From Riptortus pedestris (taxonomy: Eukaryota > Arthropoda > Insecta > Hemiptera > Alydidae): 64,000 nucleotides of DNA. The position numbers and the translations under genes are program-made. Each line of letters starts with the position of its first letter. The first letter of the stretch is position 1. The notes beneath the pieces are model-generated. The model was given only the letters and a program-made list of their open reading frames with translations. It made no database searches and was not told the DNA's origin. Shown piece by piece: positions 10,273 through 20,384 of this stretch. The stretch spans positions 5,383,501-5,447,500 of the forward strand of contig CM032230.1 of assembly GCA_019009955.1 (NCBI GenBank). Direction: 5' to 3'.

Positions 10273-11082
10273 GTCCGTCACGCAGGGGCTGCGTGAACTA
10301 AGCAGATTTCCCACGGGAAGGTTTACAACAGATAAATCTACATACTGGTAACACCACCATGAATGTTGAGTGAATAAATACAAACGGTAATAAGAAATCA
10401 TTCAGTCAACTTACAAGTTAATAATATCTACAATAGAAAGGGTCTGAATAGTAAACAAACGGGGCAGCCAACTTCGCAGCTATTCTAGATCGGAAAAATG
10501 AACAATTAATGAAATATATCTGAACAAAACATAATAATTTTATTGAAAACTATTTACTATAGCTAGTGGAGTAATTTGAAATGAATCAGAATAATTTCTA
10601 TCTCAATAACTCAGATTTTAGTAATCCAAGAACAAAAGAAGGGGGGGGGTCAACAGAACGTATTTTTTTGTATCTCATATATATAATAAAGCTTAGTTGA
10701 AAACAAAATTTGGTATTTAACCTTGTAATGAAGTCGTTCATGATATAAGAGCTTATTATTAATATGACACTAGTAGAAGTGGGGGTTTACTGAAGCGTAA
10801 AACTATAAAATCCAAATATTTCGGTTAATACTCATTACACAGAAAATATGTAAAGAACACATATTTATAGTAAATTTAATTTGCAATAAGACTGTTTCTA
10901 TACCATTTTTCGATCCTACGTATAGTAACAGAGATATTTCGAATTTCCTCCCCTCTAAACACCCCTTCCCCCTGTTTGGATTTCCGCCATTAATGAACTT
11001 TGATCTTTCTTTTTACATAAAACGACTAAATATCCAGTTTGGTAACGATTAAACAATAATTGCAACCGCTAGAGAGAAACAG

Positions 11083-11119
<37 letters not shown>

Positions 11120-11247
11120 CTACAGTTTTGAATGGATCTCATTTTCGTCATCTTCTGAGTAGGATCAATGGACATTTAAAGAAATATTTCAAAAATCACA
11201 TCATGAGTACAACCTCAATAGCTGATTTCCCTTAAGGGAAATCTGCT
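10273..11247 (-). mobile_element. Family A element, complete, 975 bp, inserted in family B
   Basis: Starts GTCCGTCACGCAGGGGCTGC and ends with the hairpin GATTTCCCTTAAGGGAAATC then TGCT. An internal (TA)n lies at 11085-11115. It is flanked by five As on the left and four on the right, interrupting CTAAAAACTAAAG of family B (intact near 49223). It belongs to a longer subfamily that also occurs at 41935, 60503 and 63590. Confidence 0.88.
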
Positions 11248-11715
11248 AAAACTAAAGGGAGAGCCAACAATTTCATTGGCACTAACGATTGAATCTAACT
11301 TAACAAAACTCATTATGTGAATTAGTATTAACTCTTTCATGATTATAAGCTATAATAAAATTTCTAGGTACGAACAGGAGTGGGAGTTATAAGGGAGCCC
11401 TGAAATGAAATATTGTGATATTTCATTTTCTATTGGGCTTTCTGCAAACGTTCACATAGAAAAAGTTGTTTATTTTATTATTTAGAGTAACTTTTATTAG
11501 TACACTTTTGTCGTGTAACAAGATATATGCTAAAAAGTAGTCTGGGAGTCAACAATTTTATTGCTCACTAATGACTGAACAGTAATCGGTATGAGAATTT
11601 AAATATGCATTAAAGGTTATTTGATATAGGCATATTAGGACAAATTATGATATGTTTTTAATTTTATATGATAGTTCAATGTATGATTCGGATTAAGGAG
11701 GTTATAAATCTCTGA
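11248..11715 (+). mobile_element. Family B (Helitron-like), right part of interrupted copy
   Basis: Continues the copy from 9945 with one ~290-bp internal repeat (GAACAGGAGTGGGAGTTATA at about 11367). It ends in a segment also present at 49560-49660 and lacks the CTAG|T terminus. Confidence 0.7.
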
Positions 11716-11820
11716 CCCCTTCCCTACTCATTTGTTATTTGTTTTAATTGGAAAATAACTTAAATATTATATTTAATCATGTTAAATTAACAGTTAACAA
11801 GACAAATTAAAAATACATAC

Positions 11821-11902
11821 CTAAATCCACATCCATAATTCCTAAGTAGTTCTCAAGTAGTTTGTTAATCTTGTCAATTCCTAGCAGCATTTCTTTGTCA
11901 GG
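11821..11902 (-). CDS. GIPC: GIPC exon: start of GH2 domain
   Basis: Residues 161-187: PDKEMLLGIDKINKLLENYL then GIMDVDL. The pattern I(D/E)K(I/V)(N/D)xLLE(N/S)(Y/F)(L/M)GI is the GH2 opening helix of GIPC. Acceptor TTTTTAG, donor G|GTATGT, 82 nt, phase 0 to phase 1. Confidence 0.92.
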
Positions 11903-11959
11903 CTAAAAATAAAAGATATTTTAGAAATTTAAAATATTTGTATAATTTAAATTTTATAT

Positions 11960-12440
11960 TATATTTATATTAATATATAAAGAGAGAATTAGTTGATCTC
12001 ATATTACTATGTTTATTTAGATGAAATTTAATTACCACAAATTAACAAACAAAAAAAAAGTATATTTGTATAACGCTGGTATCTTTTTCTCCTGTTTACT
12101 CAATAGAAAGTATTCAACCTGCCATTTCTGTAGCTAGGGGATTTGGAAGGCAGCAGACTGAGAAAAGGCAATGAGCCGGAACATTTCTGCAGCTGGCTTT
12201 GGCCCTCTTCTAGCCGCTATTAACTAAACAGGCGACACTAATCTCAAAAACTCATTAGAAGTGAGGATATACAGAAGACTAAAAACAAGAAAGCATGAAA
12301 AATTTGCCAGATATTTGAGTTATGAAGAAATGTATAGAGCGAGGATTATACAGGATCAATATTTTTACGAGATTGGTTCAATAAACTTGTATTTTGAATT
12401 TTCAACCACCCACCCCCTATTAGTAGTCCAATATTAAGTA
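11960..12440. other. Intron sequence, no feature recognised
   Basis: Contains a GC-richer patch at 12120-12240 with no frame or match. Lies in the GIPC intron upstream of the 82-nt exon. Confidence 0.4.
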
Positions 12441-12938
12441 TAGTAAATCATTTTTATTAAAAACCAGAAAATCTTAATTGATGACATCATCACACTACAT
12501 ATTTGGAAGTGTTTGAAACAGTAAAATGAATAAAGCGGTTCATGGTATAACACCGTATTGTTAATATGCCATGAATTGGATTGGGGGTTTATTGGAGGCT
12601 GAAAAATGGAAATATCTTGGTTAATAATCAAGATAATGAAAAAAAAACATATAAAACAACATTTATAAAGAACATTACATTCACAATAGCATTGATTCTA
12701 TACAATTTTTTGATTCAATGCATAATAATTGATATATTTCAAATTTTCAAAATTGTCCCCTTTAACCCCCCCCCCCAATCTCGATGGTCTGATTACAGCC
12801 ATTAACAAACTTGAACTATATCTTTACATAAAATGTTTAAATATCAAGTTTGGTAACTATCAAACAAAAATTGTGACCACTAAAGCATTAACAAACAAAT
12901 ATGTATATGTATATGTGTGTGTATATATATATATATAG

Positions 12939-12970
<32 letters not shown>

Positions 12971-13069
12971 CAATGGTCCATTCATTATCTCCTAGGTAGG
13001 ATCGAAAGACATTAATAGAAATTTCTGTCATGAGTGCAACCTCAAGCTGATATCCCTGGGGATATTGCT
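12440..13069 (-). mobile_element. Family A, diverged copy
   Basis: Shares GGTTAATAATCAAGATAATG, a C run with CTCGATGGTCTGATTACAGCC, a (GT)/(TA)/(CA) tract at 12915-12966 and the end TCAAGCTGATATCCC then GGGGATATTGCT. The start is not certain. Confidence 0.65.
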
Positions 13070-13298
13070 AAAAATAAAATTTATTTTCTCAATCCATATT
13101 TTCCAAATCCTGAACTATTTAATTTTTCAAAAGTTGATTATGACGCTCAGAGCATGTAAGTCAGTTTGACGATCCTTTATTCAAGTCAAACGTGGAAGAG
13201 TTTACACATCACTCTTCAGACTAGAAGATTGCTAAGCTACTCTCAGTTTCTACCGAAATAGTGAACATTAGTTATCTGTAGAAAATATTAAGGAAGCG

Positions 13299-13529
13299 GG
13301 GCTCAGGTTAGCTATGTGAGTTAAGGTGTTGATCTTAATCTTAATTGGTAAACCTAGAGTCGTGAGTTTGATTTTCACCAGGGTTATAGGACTTTATTTA
13401 GCAACAAACTCATTAAATAAAATCTGTAGCCCCACTTTGGCTAGAAAAGGGTAGTGACCTGTATCTAACTTGCCACAATTAGCTGTGGTAGCATAAAGTG
13501 AACATTAATAAATAATATAACATTAAGGA
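13299..13529 (+). mobile_element. tRNA-derived SINE, complete copy
   Basis: GGGGCTCAGGTTAGCTATGT head, B box GTGAGTTTGATTTTCACC, body CCCCACTTTGGCTAGAAAAG, tail GAACATTAATAAATAATA. Confidence 0.88.
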
Positions 13530-14424
13530 AGCCTTGTGAATTCCTCAAGACATCTAGAAAAATCAAAACATCCTATGCACATCTAATCTAAATCTATAAA
13601 AACTTATGGCAGACATTTGTATCAAACATAATGAAACTGCAGAACCCGCAATTATGCCTTTCATCAATATAAAATGTTCATCATTGAGCCAAAAATAACA
13701 GAAAACAATATCAAATTGGAAACAAATTGATGTTGCTTTGAGCAAAATCATTTTTCAGGGATATTAAATAATCATATTTTTGTGCAATGAGATTTTCTTT
13801 GTTATAACTAACTCAAATGTGATTAATTAACTTTCTTAGTGGGAAATATTGTAGCTATGGCAGGGGGGCTATTGCCCTAGATCCTCTTGAAATAACTAGG
13901 CCTAGGGCCAAGAAAGCTTTTCATACTTATGCCTCTAAGTTGCATTAAACATTATACATTCGAATTCATTTCCTAATGTATATTTATTAATGTGATAAAA
14001 TTCAAAAAACACGCATGAACTATCAAAATTGATTGAGGACAAATTTTTCCATCCCTACTTAAAATGCTGAAAATTTGCGTAAGATCTTCTTTTTTTATCA
14101 TAAAAAATCTGATGTCATAGAACATAATTTATAGATCATTTCATGATAAAAACAAAAACGTTTCTTCACGAATCTGAATCTCTAATAGGTACACAGTAAT
14201 TTGCATTTTTTTTTTTTTTTTTTGGGACTAATCCTCTAAAATTACTCCTTCAGTCGATTTCAATCAAAAAGGCAGATACAAAACTAGATATTACAACAGC
14301 CTTCATTCTAAGGCGTCACTTCTGAGTTATGAAAGATACATATAGATGTCACCCAGATACTATCAAAGGTGGATTCAGGGTGGCTAAAAATGGATAATTC
14401 TTTTGTAATATGAATTTAATAAAT
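13530..14424. other. Intron sequence, no feature recognised
   Basis: AT-rich, with a T run near 14207-14223. No frame or repeat that I can support. Confidence 0.45.
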
Positions 14425-14548
14425 TTGGTAAACCAAGACTCACGGGTTTGATTCTTGTACGGGCAATAGGAATTTATTTTGTGGCGATAAAATCCTTAGT
14501 CTCACTGAGGCTAGAAAAGGGTGGTAACCTGTAGATAACCCCCATATG
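14425..14548 (+). mobile_element. SINE, 5'-truncated
   Basis: Begins near GGTAAACCAAGACTCACGGG and includes CTGAGGCTAGAAAAGGGTGG and TAACCTGTAGATAACCC. The tail is replaced by unrelated sequence. Confidence 0.75.
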
Positions 14549-15094
14549 ACCAGCATACTCCATTTAATGATACTAGTCTTCTAAGAAGATTAATATAATG
14601 TGTATTATTCACAAACAATTTCAAATTGTAGTTGTTACATTGTTATCACCAAATTTCTTTCAGAATATTATAAGTATGGAAAGTGGAAACTGCAGTAGGG
14701 ATTTAGCTGAGTACACAGCATCAATGGGGGTATTTATTTTGATTATTACCTCCCATATTTATTTATTATCTTTTATTTCGAATTTCACTTATTTCTATAG
14801 TTTTGGTTTTCATATTGTTCCATTTTCTTAATTCCAGATTCCATAGAAACAGAATCTTTTTTCGATAAATAATTTTCCTCTGATATGATAAGCATATTTT
14901 ACCCTAATCAACCCAGTGATTTTGGGAAGCAAAACTCATTGATGGACTTGTAGATGTCTTGTTTATTAGTTTCTTAGATTTGTAACAAAGTATTTTTAAT
15001 GAGTAGTTTATCTACTTTGAATTTGTTATTAGCAATTTAGAGTGTAATTTCATCATGTTTTTACAAGCAAAGACGAGACAAGCTTAGACAGTAC

Positions 15095-15204
15095 CTCTTC
15101 CTGTATCTGAACTTGACCATTGGCTTTAAATCGTAATGTTTCTTTTCCAGTCCCGAAACCTCCTTTTTTGCCTCTTCTTCCACTACCTCGTGGCTCTATA
15201 TTTG
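15095..15204 (-). CDS. GIPC: GIPC exon: PDZ-GH2 linker
   Basis: Residues 124-160. A basic, glycine-rich linker (EPRGSGRRGKKGGFGTGKE) leads into TLRFKANGQVQIQEE. The TLRFK block matches the conserved TLR(L/F) stretch after the PDZ domain in GIPC proteins. The acceptor is TTTTTTCAG. The donor chosen is GAG|GTACTG because it keeps phase 0 with the next exon; a second GT a few bases on does not. The GT then reads in frame past the donor into a stop, as expected for intron. Confidence 0.9.
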
Positions 15205-15564
15205 CTGAAAAAAATAACAAAATATTTTGTATATATAACAATTTAAATTTGTAATTTCATTTGTAAAACACAAATTATTAAATGATTATGGCAGAGTAGT
15301 ATTTTTTTCCCTTTACATAATGCATTAAAAATAGTTGTATTCCTGACTAAACATTTGCAGGAATATGACGCATTCATGATCGCAACTATCCCTCTATTTT
15401 CTATTTCTCTTATTGTAAGAAGTCTGTGTGAACAGAAATTGAAATATAAGCTGGATATCAGAAGTTCACTCATGTATCCAGTTACTTAAAGTGAACATCG
15501 GATGAGTAGGAGGCTTTAGAAAAGACGGCCCAAAAAGAAAAAGAAAAAAAAAAAAAAGAATACA

Positions 15565-15855
15565 AATAACTTGGTTATTATTCGAGTTAGAGAAAATATC
15601 TATTAAAACAGTAGTTTTAGAAAATTAAATTTGCACAAAGAAGATTGTTCATATACAATTTTTTGATCTGTACCAAAATAACAGAGGCATTCCAAATTCC
15701 TCCTCTAAAGCCCACCTCCCTCCTCCTGACCAGATTTCAATCATTAAACTTGATTTGAAGTTGATCTTCAGTTCTGCATAAAACATTTAAATACTGATTA
15801 CTGTTGCGATCAAAGAAGAATTTTGAGCGATTGAACATTAACAGACAAGTATGTA

Positions 15856-15907
<52 letters not shown>

Positions 15908-15912
15908 CGTGC
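15565..15912 (-). mobile_element. Family A, interior fragment truncated at its microsatellite
   Basis: Diverged match from TTGGTTATTATTCGAG through CCTCCTCCTGACCAGATTTC to a mixed (GT)n(AT)n(GT)n tract at 15856-15908. The hairpin end is missing. Confidence 0.65.
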
Positions 15913-16294
15913 TATTAAAAACGCTCCAGTTTCTGTCGTTAGTTATCCCGAATTAAGCCATCATACAGGCATTTATTTATCTAACTACTTAAATCCGTGA
16001 GCTGAACATGGAGCTCCTTATCATTATTACTCGAATATTTTTTCTTTTAGTAAACTCATATTATTATTCCTTATATTACATTTTATTTTCTAAATCTATA
16101 CTATTATAAATTATAAAAACTATAACAATTATTTTATTTAAAATAAACATCAACCATGTTGATTATCCAACTGCATTTTCAACAACCCAATGTATGTACC
16201 CAAACTTTTGTTTCTTCCTTGTCTTTCATGGATATATATAACAACAAACAAGATGTAATGTATTAAATACAAAAGTAAGAATCAACACAAAAAC

Positions 16295-16559
16295 CTCGTT
16301 GTTTCACAAATATTTATTGTAAGCAGAAGAGGGCTTTAGCTTCCATCTTCAGTGGCCTACTGGCAAACATACTAGCCGAAAGCCTGTACATTAAATTGGG
16401 GAAGATGAAGAAAGGAGATCATAATATAAAGAAGGCAGGAGAGGGCACCAGACTGAGAGATGTCTCAGAAGCGTATCTCACAATGAATCCTTGGTTCAAA
16501 CTAGTTCTCTATGAAAGGTTGGGAATTGTCTCACTTCTCGTTTCCCCATTCCACGTTTG

Positions 16560-16629
<70 letters not shown>

Positions 16630-16985
16630 TTTCCTTGTAGTTCCTCAGGTGTGTTTCTGGTTTAAGATTTTATATTACTATATTGATTGACTATTATTCA
16701 ATTTTTAAATATATATTATCAGTAAATATTCATTTTCATCTCTAATCATTCAATCATATAGTCTCAGAACATATTCATTGGGTCCCACATGTTTATTTTT
16801 TTTAATGTTATTTGTTATCACATGGTGATTATATTTTTCCTTCTATGTATACATATTTTTAAATATCATAGTTTTTATGAACTTTTTTAATGGCCTATGC
16901 TTGCCAGGAGGGCACTGATGACGGAGAGAGTGATCTGAAAGCCCTCAGCCACTTACAATAAATAATTGTGAAGGAACAAAACATT
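16295..16985. repeat. Inverted pair of repeat arms flanking a (GT)n(AT)n tract
   Basis: Left arm (about 16298-16400, reversed) and right arm (about 16905-16985) share a CTGAAGATGG/CTGATGACGG motif, then AAAGCCCTC, CTTACAATAAATA and TTGTGAA. The intervening DNA holds the dinucleotide tract. Such arms resemble termini of decayed retroelements; the family is not identified. Confidence 0.55.
16563..16627. repeat. (GT)n(AT)n compound microsatellite
   Basis: About 15 GT units followed by about 17 AT units. Confidence 0.95.
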
Positions 16986-17086
16986 TCTGCATTTATTCTT
17001 GCCTGTGATCAGCTTCCTTCACCATCCAGCACCTAGGAAGCGGATATTGAAATAAACTTAAATCTAAATTCATTTGAATGTCATAC

Positions 17087-17225
17087 CAAATCCTGCTTTG
17101 ATAGGCTCGACAAGCCTAAGAATGAATGTACTCCCAAGTGGTATTTCTTTCAACATTTTCGCTACCTCGAAGTGTCTCTTTCCTATCAGGCTGAAGTTGT
17201 CTATTTTTTCAATGTGATCTCCAAC
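17087..17225 (-). CDS. GIPC: GIPC exon: C-terminal half of PDZ domain
   Basis: Residues 78-123. It reads VGDHIEKIDNFSLIGKRHF, then EVAKMLKEIPLGSTFILRL and VEP, the second half of a GIPC PDZ domain, including the helix that lines the peptide groove (KRHFEVAKMLKEI). Acceptor TTAACAG, donor G|GTATGA, 139 nt, phase 0 to phase 1. The frame fits both neighbouring exons exactly. Confidence 0.95.
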
Positions 17226-17567
17226 CTGTTAACAAAAAAAAATCAAAAGAGTCAAATCCTAAGTTTCAAATTAGATTGACATGGTTGTAAGCAGATACTC
17301 CTGGTTATGATTTGTGAATTCATCTCGTGTAGAACCCAGTAAATAATATTATACATATATTTAAAAAATTTTGAGCATGAAAGCCATGACTATTGAGTTT
17401 CTGTTATTCATATTGAAAAGAAAGGGAAGCAGATGAATGTCTCAGAGGGAATGGAAATAAAACTATAGAAAAAGTTGAGAGGATACTCCTCTATAAACAG
17501 GAAAAGCTATGTTTATAAGACTCAAGTACTGGGTTTTTTAACGCTTTCTCTGCTAGCCTCAGTTACA

Positions 17568-17790
17568 ATGGCTGAAATCAGACCCTCTATTATTGCTGTT
17601 CTATATATTCTTTTTGAACTCAAATATTATGGGAGTTATTCGTATATTCTTGTTTTCAACTTTCTGAACCCCCCCCCCACTACTACTCATTGAATTTTGA
17701 CTTAGAAATAGAGAATATATTGTGAGATGACATCACTAGTGTGTCATTCTGGCGTGTTACAGAAATTGCTGCCCCTACATGACTGTTTTA
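17568..17790 (+). mobile_element. Family A variant, 3' half
   Basis: Starts at GGCTGAAATCAGACCC. It includes a C run (17667-17676) and a segment about twice-repeated elsewhere (ATAGAGAATATATTGTGAGA, also near 44026 and 57655). It is diverged at the terminus. Confidence 0.5.
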
Positions 17791-18084
17791 AGTTAATATA
17801 ACCTGTACTATTTTATCTACATAGATAAAGCATATTTATTTACATATAGAAACAAGTACAAAAAATCAACTAGAAAATACATTCTTCATGAACGTTCTGC
17901 ATTAAAATGATTATTTCAAATTAGGAAGTTTACTTCATTTGTATATTTCCCAGATATATTTTTTTAGACATAAGTAGTGAAAATAAAAGGATTTAACAAA
18001 ACATTTGTTACCTATAGATTATTATTGTTTAAAAAGTCTATATATTCCTAGTAGCAGTTATTAGTAGATTCCCCTTATATTAGG

Positions 18085-18205
18085 TAATGGCTGAAATCAA
18101 CCTTGTTGGGGGATGGGGTGGGGTTTATAAGGGAATTATTGAAAATATGAAATATCTCTGTTAATATGAGTCGAACACAAAAAAATGTATACAATATATA
18201 TATTA
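18085..18205 (+). mobile_element. Family A, interior fragment
   Basis: AATGGCTGAAATCAACC, a G-rich run, then AAATATCTCTGTTAATATGA, joined to the long (AT)n that follows. Confidence 0.6.
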
Positions 18206-18207
18206 TA

Positions 18208-18283
<76 letters not shown>
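18206..18283. repeat. (AT)n microsatellite, about 39 units
   Basis: Uninterrupted AT run only about 175 bp from the GIPC exon at 18460-18593, inside the intron downstream of it. Confidence 0.95.
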
Positions 18284-18285
<2 letters not shown>

Positions 18286-18459
18286 ATGCTGTTGGAATTG
18301 TAATTTTCTACTACTTTTGCTTTCCTCCAACTCAACATCAATGGCTTAGGCTTTACCATGGGAAAAGGCCTCGAAATAAGATCAATTATCAAAAAGAGTT
18401 GTTAATGTTACTCTTCAGTAGATTATTTTGGAAAAGTAAAAAAAAAAAAAAATAAATAC

Positions 18460-18593
18460 CTGAATGAATTCTATATTGTCAATTATGCTCCCTTCTTTTA
18501 TTCTTTTAATAAAGGCGTATCCTGCACCATTGTCCGTTATTGTTAATCCAAGAGACTCTTCAGTTTTTGTAATTTCTATTTCTTTTGGCCTTC
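18460..18593 (-). CDS. GIPC: GIPC exon: N-terminal half of PDZ domain
   Basis: Residues 33-77 of the visible protein. It joins the previous exon in phase 1 (G|GA = Gly) and reads [19 protein letters not shown], then [19 protein letters not shown]. The carboxylate-binding loop SLGLTI (46-51) and the [17 protein letters not shown] block are GIPC hallmarks. Acceptor GTTTTCAG and donor CAG|GTATTT are both good. The exon is 134 nt and ends in phase 0. Confidence 0.95.
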
Positions 18594-19035
18594 CTGAAAA
18601 CAAAAATTAAATGAATGAGCTACTCTATGCAGGAATTCAAAGGCTAAAAAAATATTAATAATATTGAGGAGGGGGGGGTACAGTTTATCACATGGACATT
18701 GCACGACAGTCATTACAATTAATTCTCTAAATGACTATAAAATGATAATTTATGATTACAAATCATCATTAAAAATACTTATTGCATAGACTTCAAGGAA
18801 TGTGGATATTTTTATTAAAATATAATGAAGTTATACACAAAAGTGTCTAGCCACAAACAGTGACCTAACATTTCATTTGATATAACTTTCAGTTCCAGAT
18901 AACAAACTTTACTTTTAACTACCCCTCAGGAATGCTTTAAAAGAGATTTAATCTGGTATAACTGAAACCATAAAATCTGGGCTTAATTTATGGTGAAATA
19001 TGTAATGAGTGTCATTTGTATGCATCCAATTTATG

Positions 19036-19082
19036 CATCTTTGGCTAATCAGGATGGGCTAGAAGCAGGCTTACCACCTTTC
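19036..19082 (-). mobile_element. SINE fragment
   Basis: Diverged match to the GGTAACCTGTAGATAACCCG body on the minus strand. Confidence 0.4.
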
Positions 19083-19089
19083 AGCATGA

Positions 19090-19278
19090 ATTTGATCATT
19101 AGTTTTACATTAAATGTTTAAATATTGGGTTTAGACAAACAAATATTGTGAGCAGTAACTGGCAAGTAACATTTCGATTGAATCTCACTTATGTCATCTT
19201 CTAAGTAGAAAGTTCTTCGAAAACCTTTACAACCTTGAGGTTGTATTGATAGCTGATTTCCCTTGAGGGAAATCAATT
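19090..19278 (-). mobile_element. Family A, hairpin-end half
   Basis: From TTAAATATTGGGTTTAG through TCACTTATGTCATCTTC to TAGCTGATTTCCCTTGAGGG; no (AT)n tract remains at the junction. Confidence 0.65.
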
Positions 19279-19289
19279 CAAATAAAACA

Positions 19290-20280
19290 GTTTTTTGAAG
19301 TTTTATGCAATTTCTGCTGAGGCTCAAACCAGGTTGAAACAAATAAAATCTTCACTCCAAGCCAAATTCCCCATATACATGTCCTGCAGGGATTGTTTCA
19401 AAGGGGGGGGGGGCAAATAATTTCCAATTTAACAGCTTAATGAGGGTGCTTCTTCTAAGTGTAAGTACTGCTGTATATTTATTATAATGATCAAATACAC
19501 AATTAGTAATAATTAAACGAGGAAAAATCTGATTTGGGGGACTGCTAGAGCAGTTTAGATGAGCCTCAATAGTACATTCTGATTAGTACACTTAGTATTA
19601 GGCGTTGCTAGTAGCGTGTTGGAAAAAATATTTGAAACAGAGCCTGACTTACACGGGCCAAAAACATTATTTATTTGAGAGTATACCAATTCCAGCAATT
19701 TACACTTTTCCTTGTCTTTATAAAAAATAAAATAGTTGGTAAAGCCACCTTACTATAAAGCATATGTTAAAATATCTACAGTCATAGTAAAAATAAAAAC
19801 ATTGTAACATTTTCTCCAGCAGATAGTAATAGGAGCGGAAAGCTAGTGCACTTTTAGAGTTTATAACCTTTGGTAAATTAAAGCTTGTTATTGATATGTG
19901 TGACTCTTGGAGATGATTATTGTGCCAATGTAAGTGCTGTTGTCGTGTAGTAGTTCTGAATTGTCAGTAGGCAAGTTCTAGTCAGTTATTTGTCTGGAGT
20001 CTGTAAGTGTTCGTTAGCTAATTGTGTATTACACAGTGAACATAATGGTAGTTCAGTCCTAGTCATAAGGAATTGGTGTGTTATCTGTGAATGGCCATCT
20101 CTTAAACGAGCAAGAACTACTTCTCTTCAAGTTTTCTGATTACTTGACAGCCTTTCACAAATAGAGTCTTTTATTTCATGTAGTTTTGTGTGTATCTGAA
20201 GCCATTTCGTTTTATGTTGAACTGTTACTGAAATGTAAAATAACTAAATAAATACTGACTACAATTCGGTTTTAAATTTT
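19290..20280. other. Intron sequence, no feature recognised
   Basis: Contains a G run at 19401-19413 and otherwise unmatched AT-rich DNA. Confidence 0.45.
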
Positions 20281-20282
20281 AC

Positions 20283-20379
20283 CTTTCCTATGAGCAAATA
20301 TAAAATCTTCTAAACCAATTTGACCTCCAAGGAGTTTGGTCATGTCAACTTTGTGAGTGTTGAGTGTGCAAAACAGGAT
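20283..20379 (-). CDS. GIPC: GIPC-type PDZ adaptor, first visible coding exon (end of GH1 domain)
   Basis: GIPC proteins are cytosolic adaptors that bind C-terminal tails of membrane receptors through a PDZ domain and recruit myosin VI through the GH2 domain for endosome transport. This exon encodes [13 protein letters not shown], then [19 protein letters not shown], a nearly invariant GIPC signature. It starts in phase 0 after an acceptor (TTTTTACAG) and ends in phase 1 at G|GTAAAA. In the family about 90-100 residues (a variable leader plus the LAHGSPTG-type part of GH1) precede it. I searched both flanks for that piece and did not find it, so one or more 5' exons lie in a stretch I failed to recognise or outside the window. 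Residues are numbered from here: this exon is 1-32. Confidence 0.93.
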
Positions 20380-20384
20380 CTGTA

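Noticed and set aside
10273..11247. Classifying family A as an ordinary MITE with terminal inverted repeats
   Set aside because: The two termini are different sequences (AGCAGATTT against GTCCGTCACG). Only a subterminal 12-mer is inverted, so a standard TIR transposon does not fit.
12413..12938. Several overlapping 60-75 codon frames on both strands
   Set aside because: They fall within a diverged family A copy and its microsatellite and show no protein similarity.
18075..18455. Open frames with long Ile-Tyr runs, here and at many other (AT)n tracts
   Set aside because: Translation of AT dinucleotide repeats. No conserved flank and no start context; both strands are open, as expected for TATATA.
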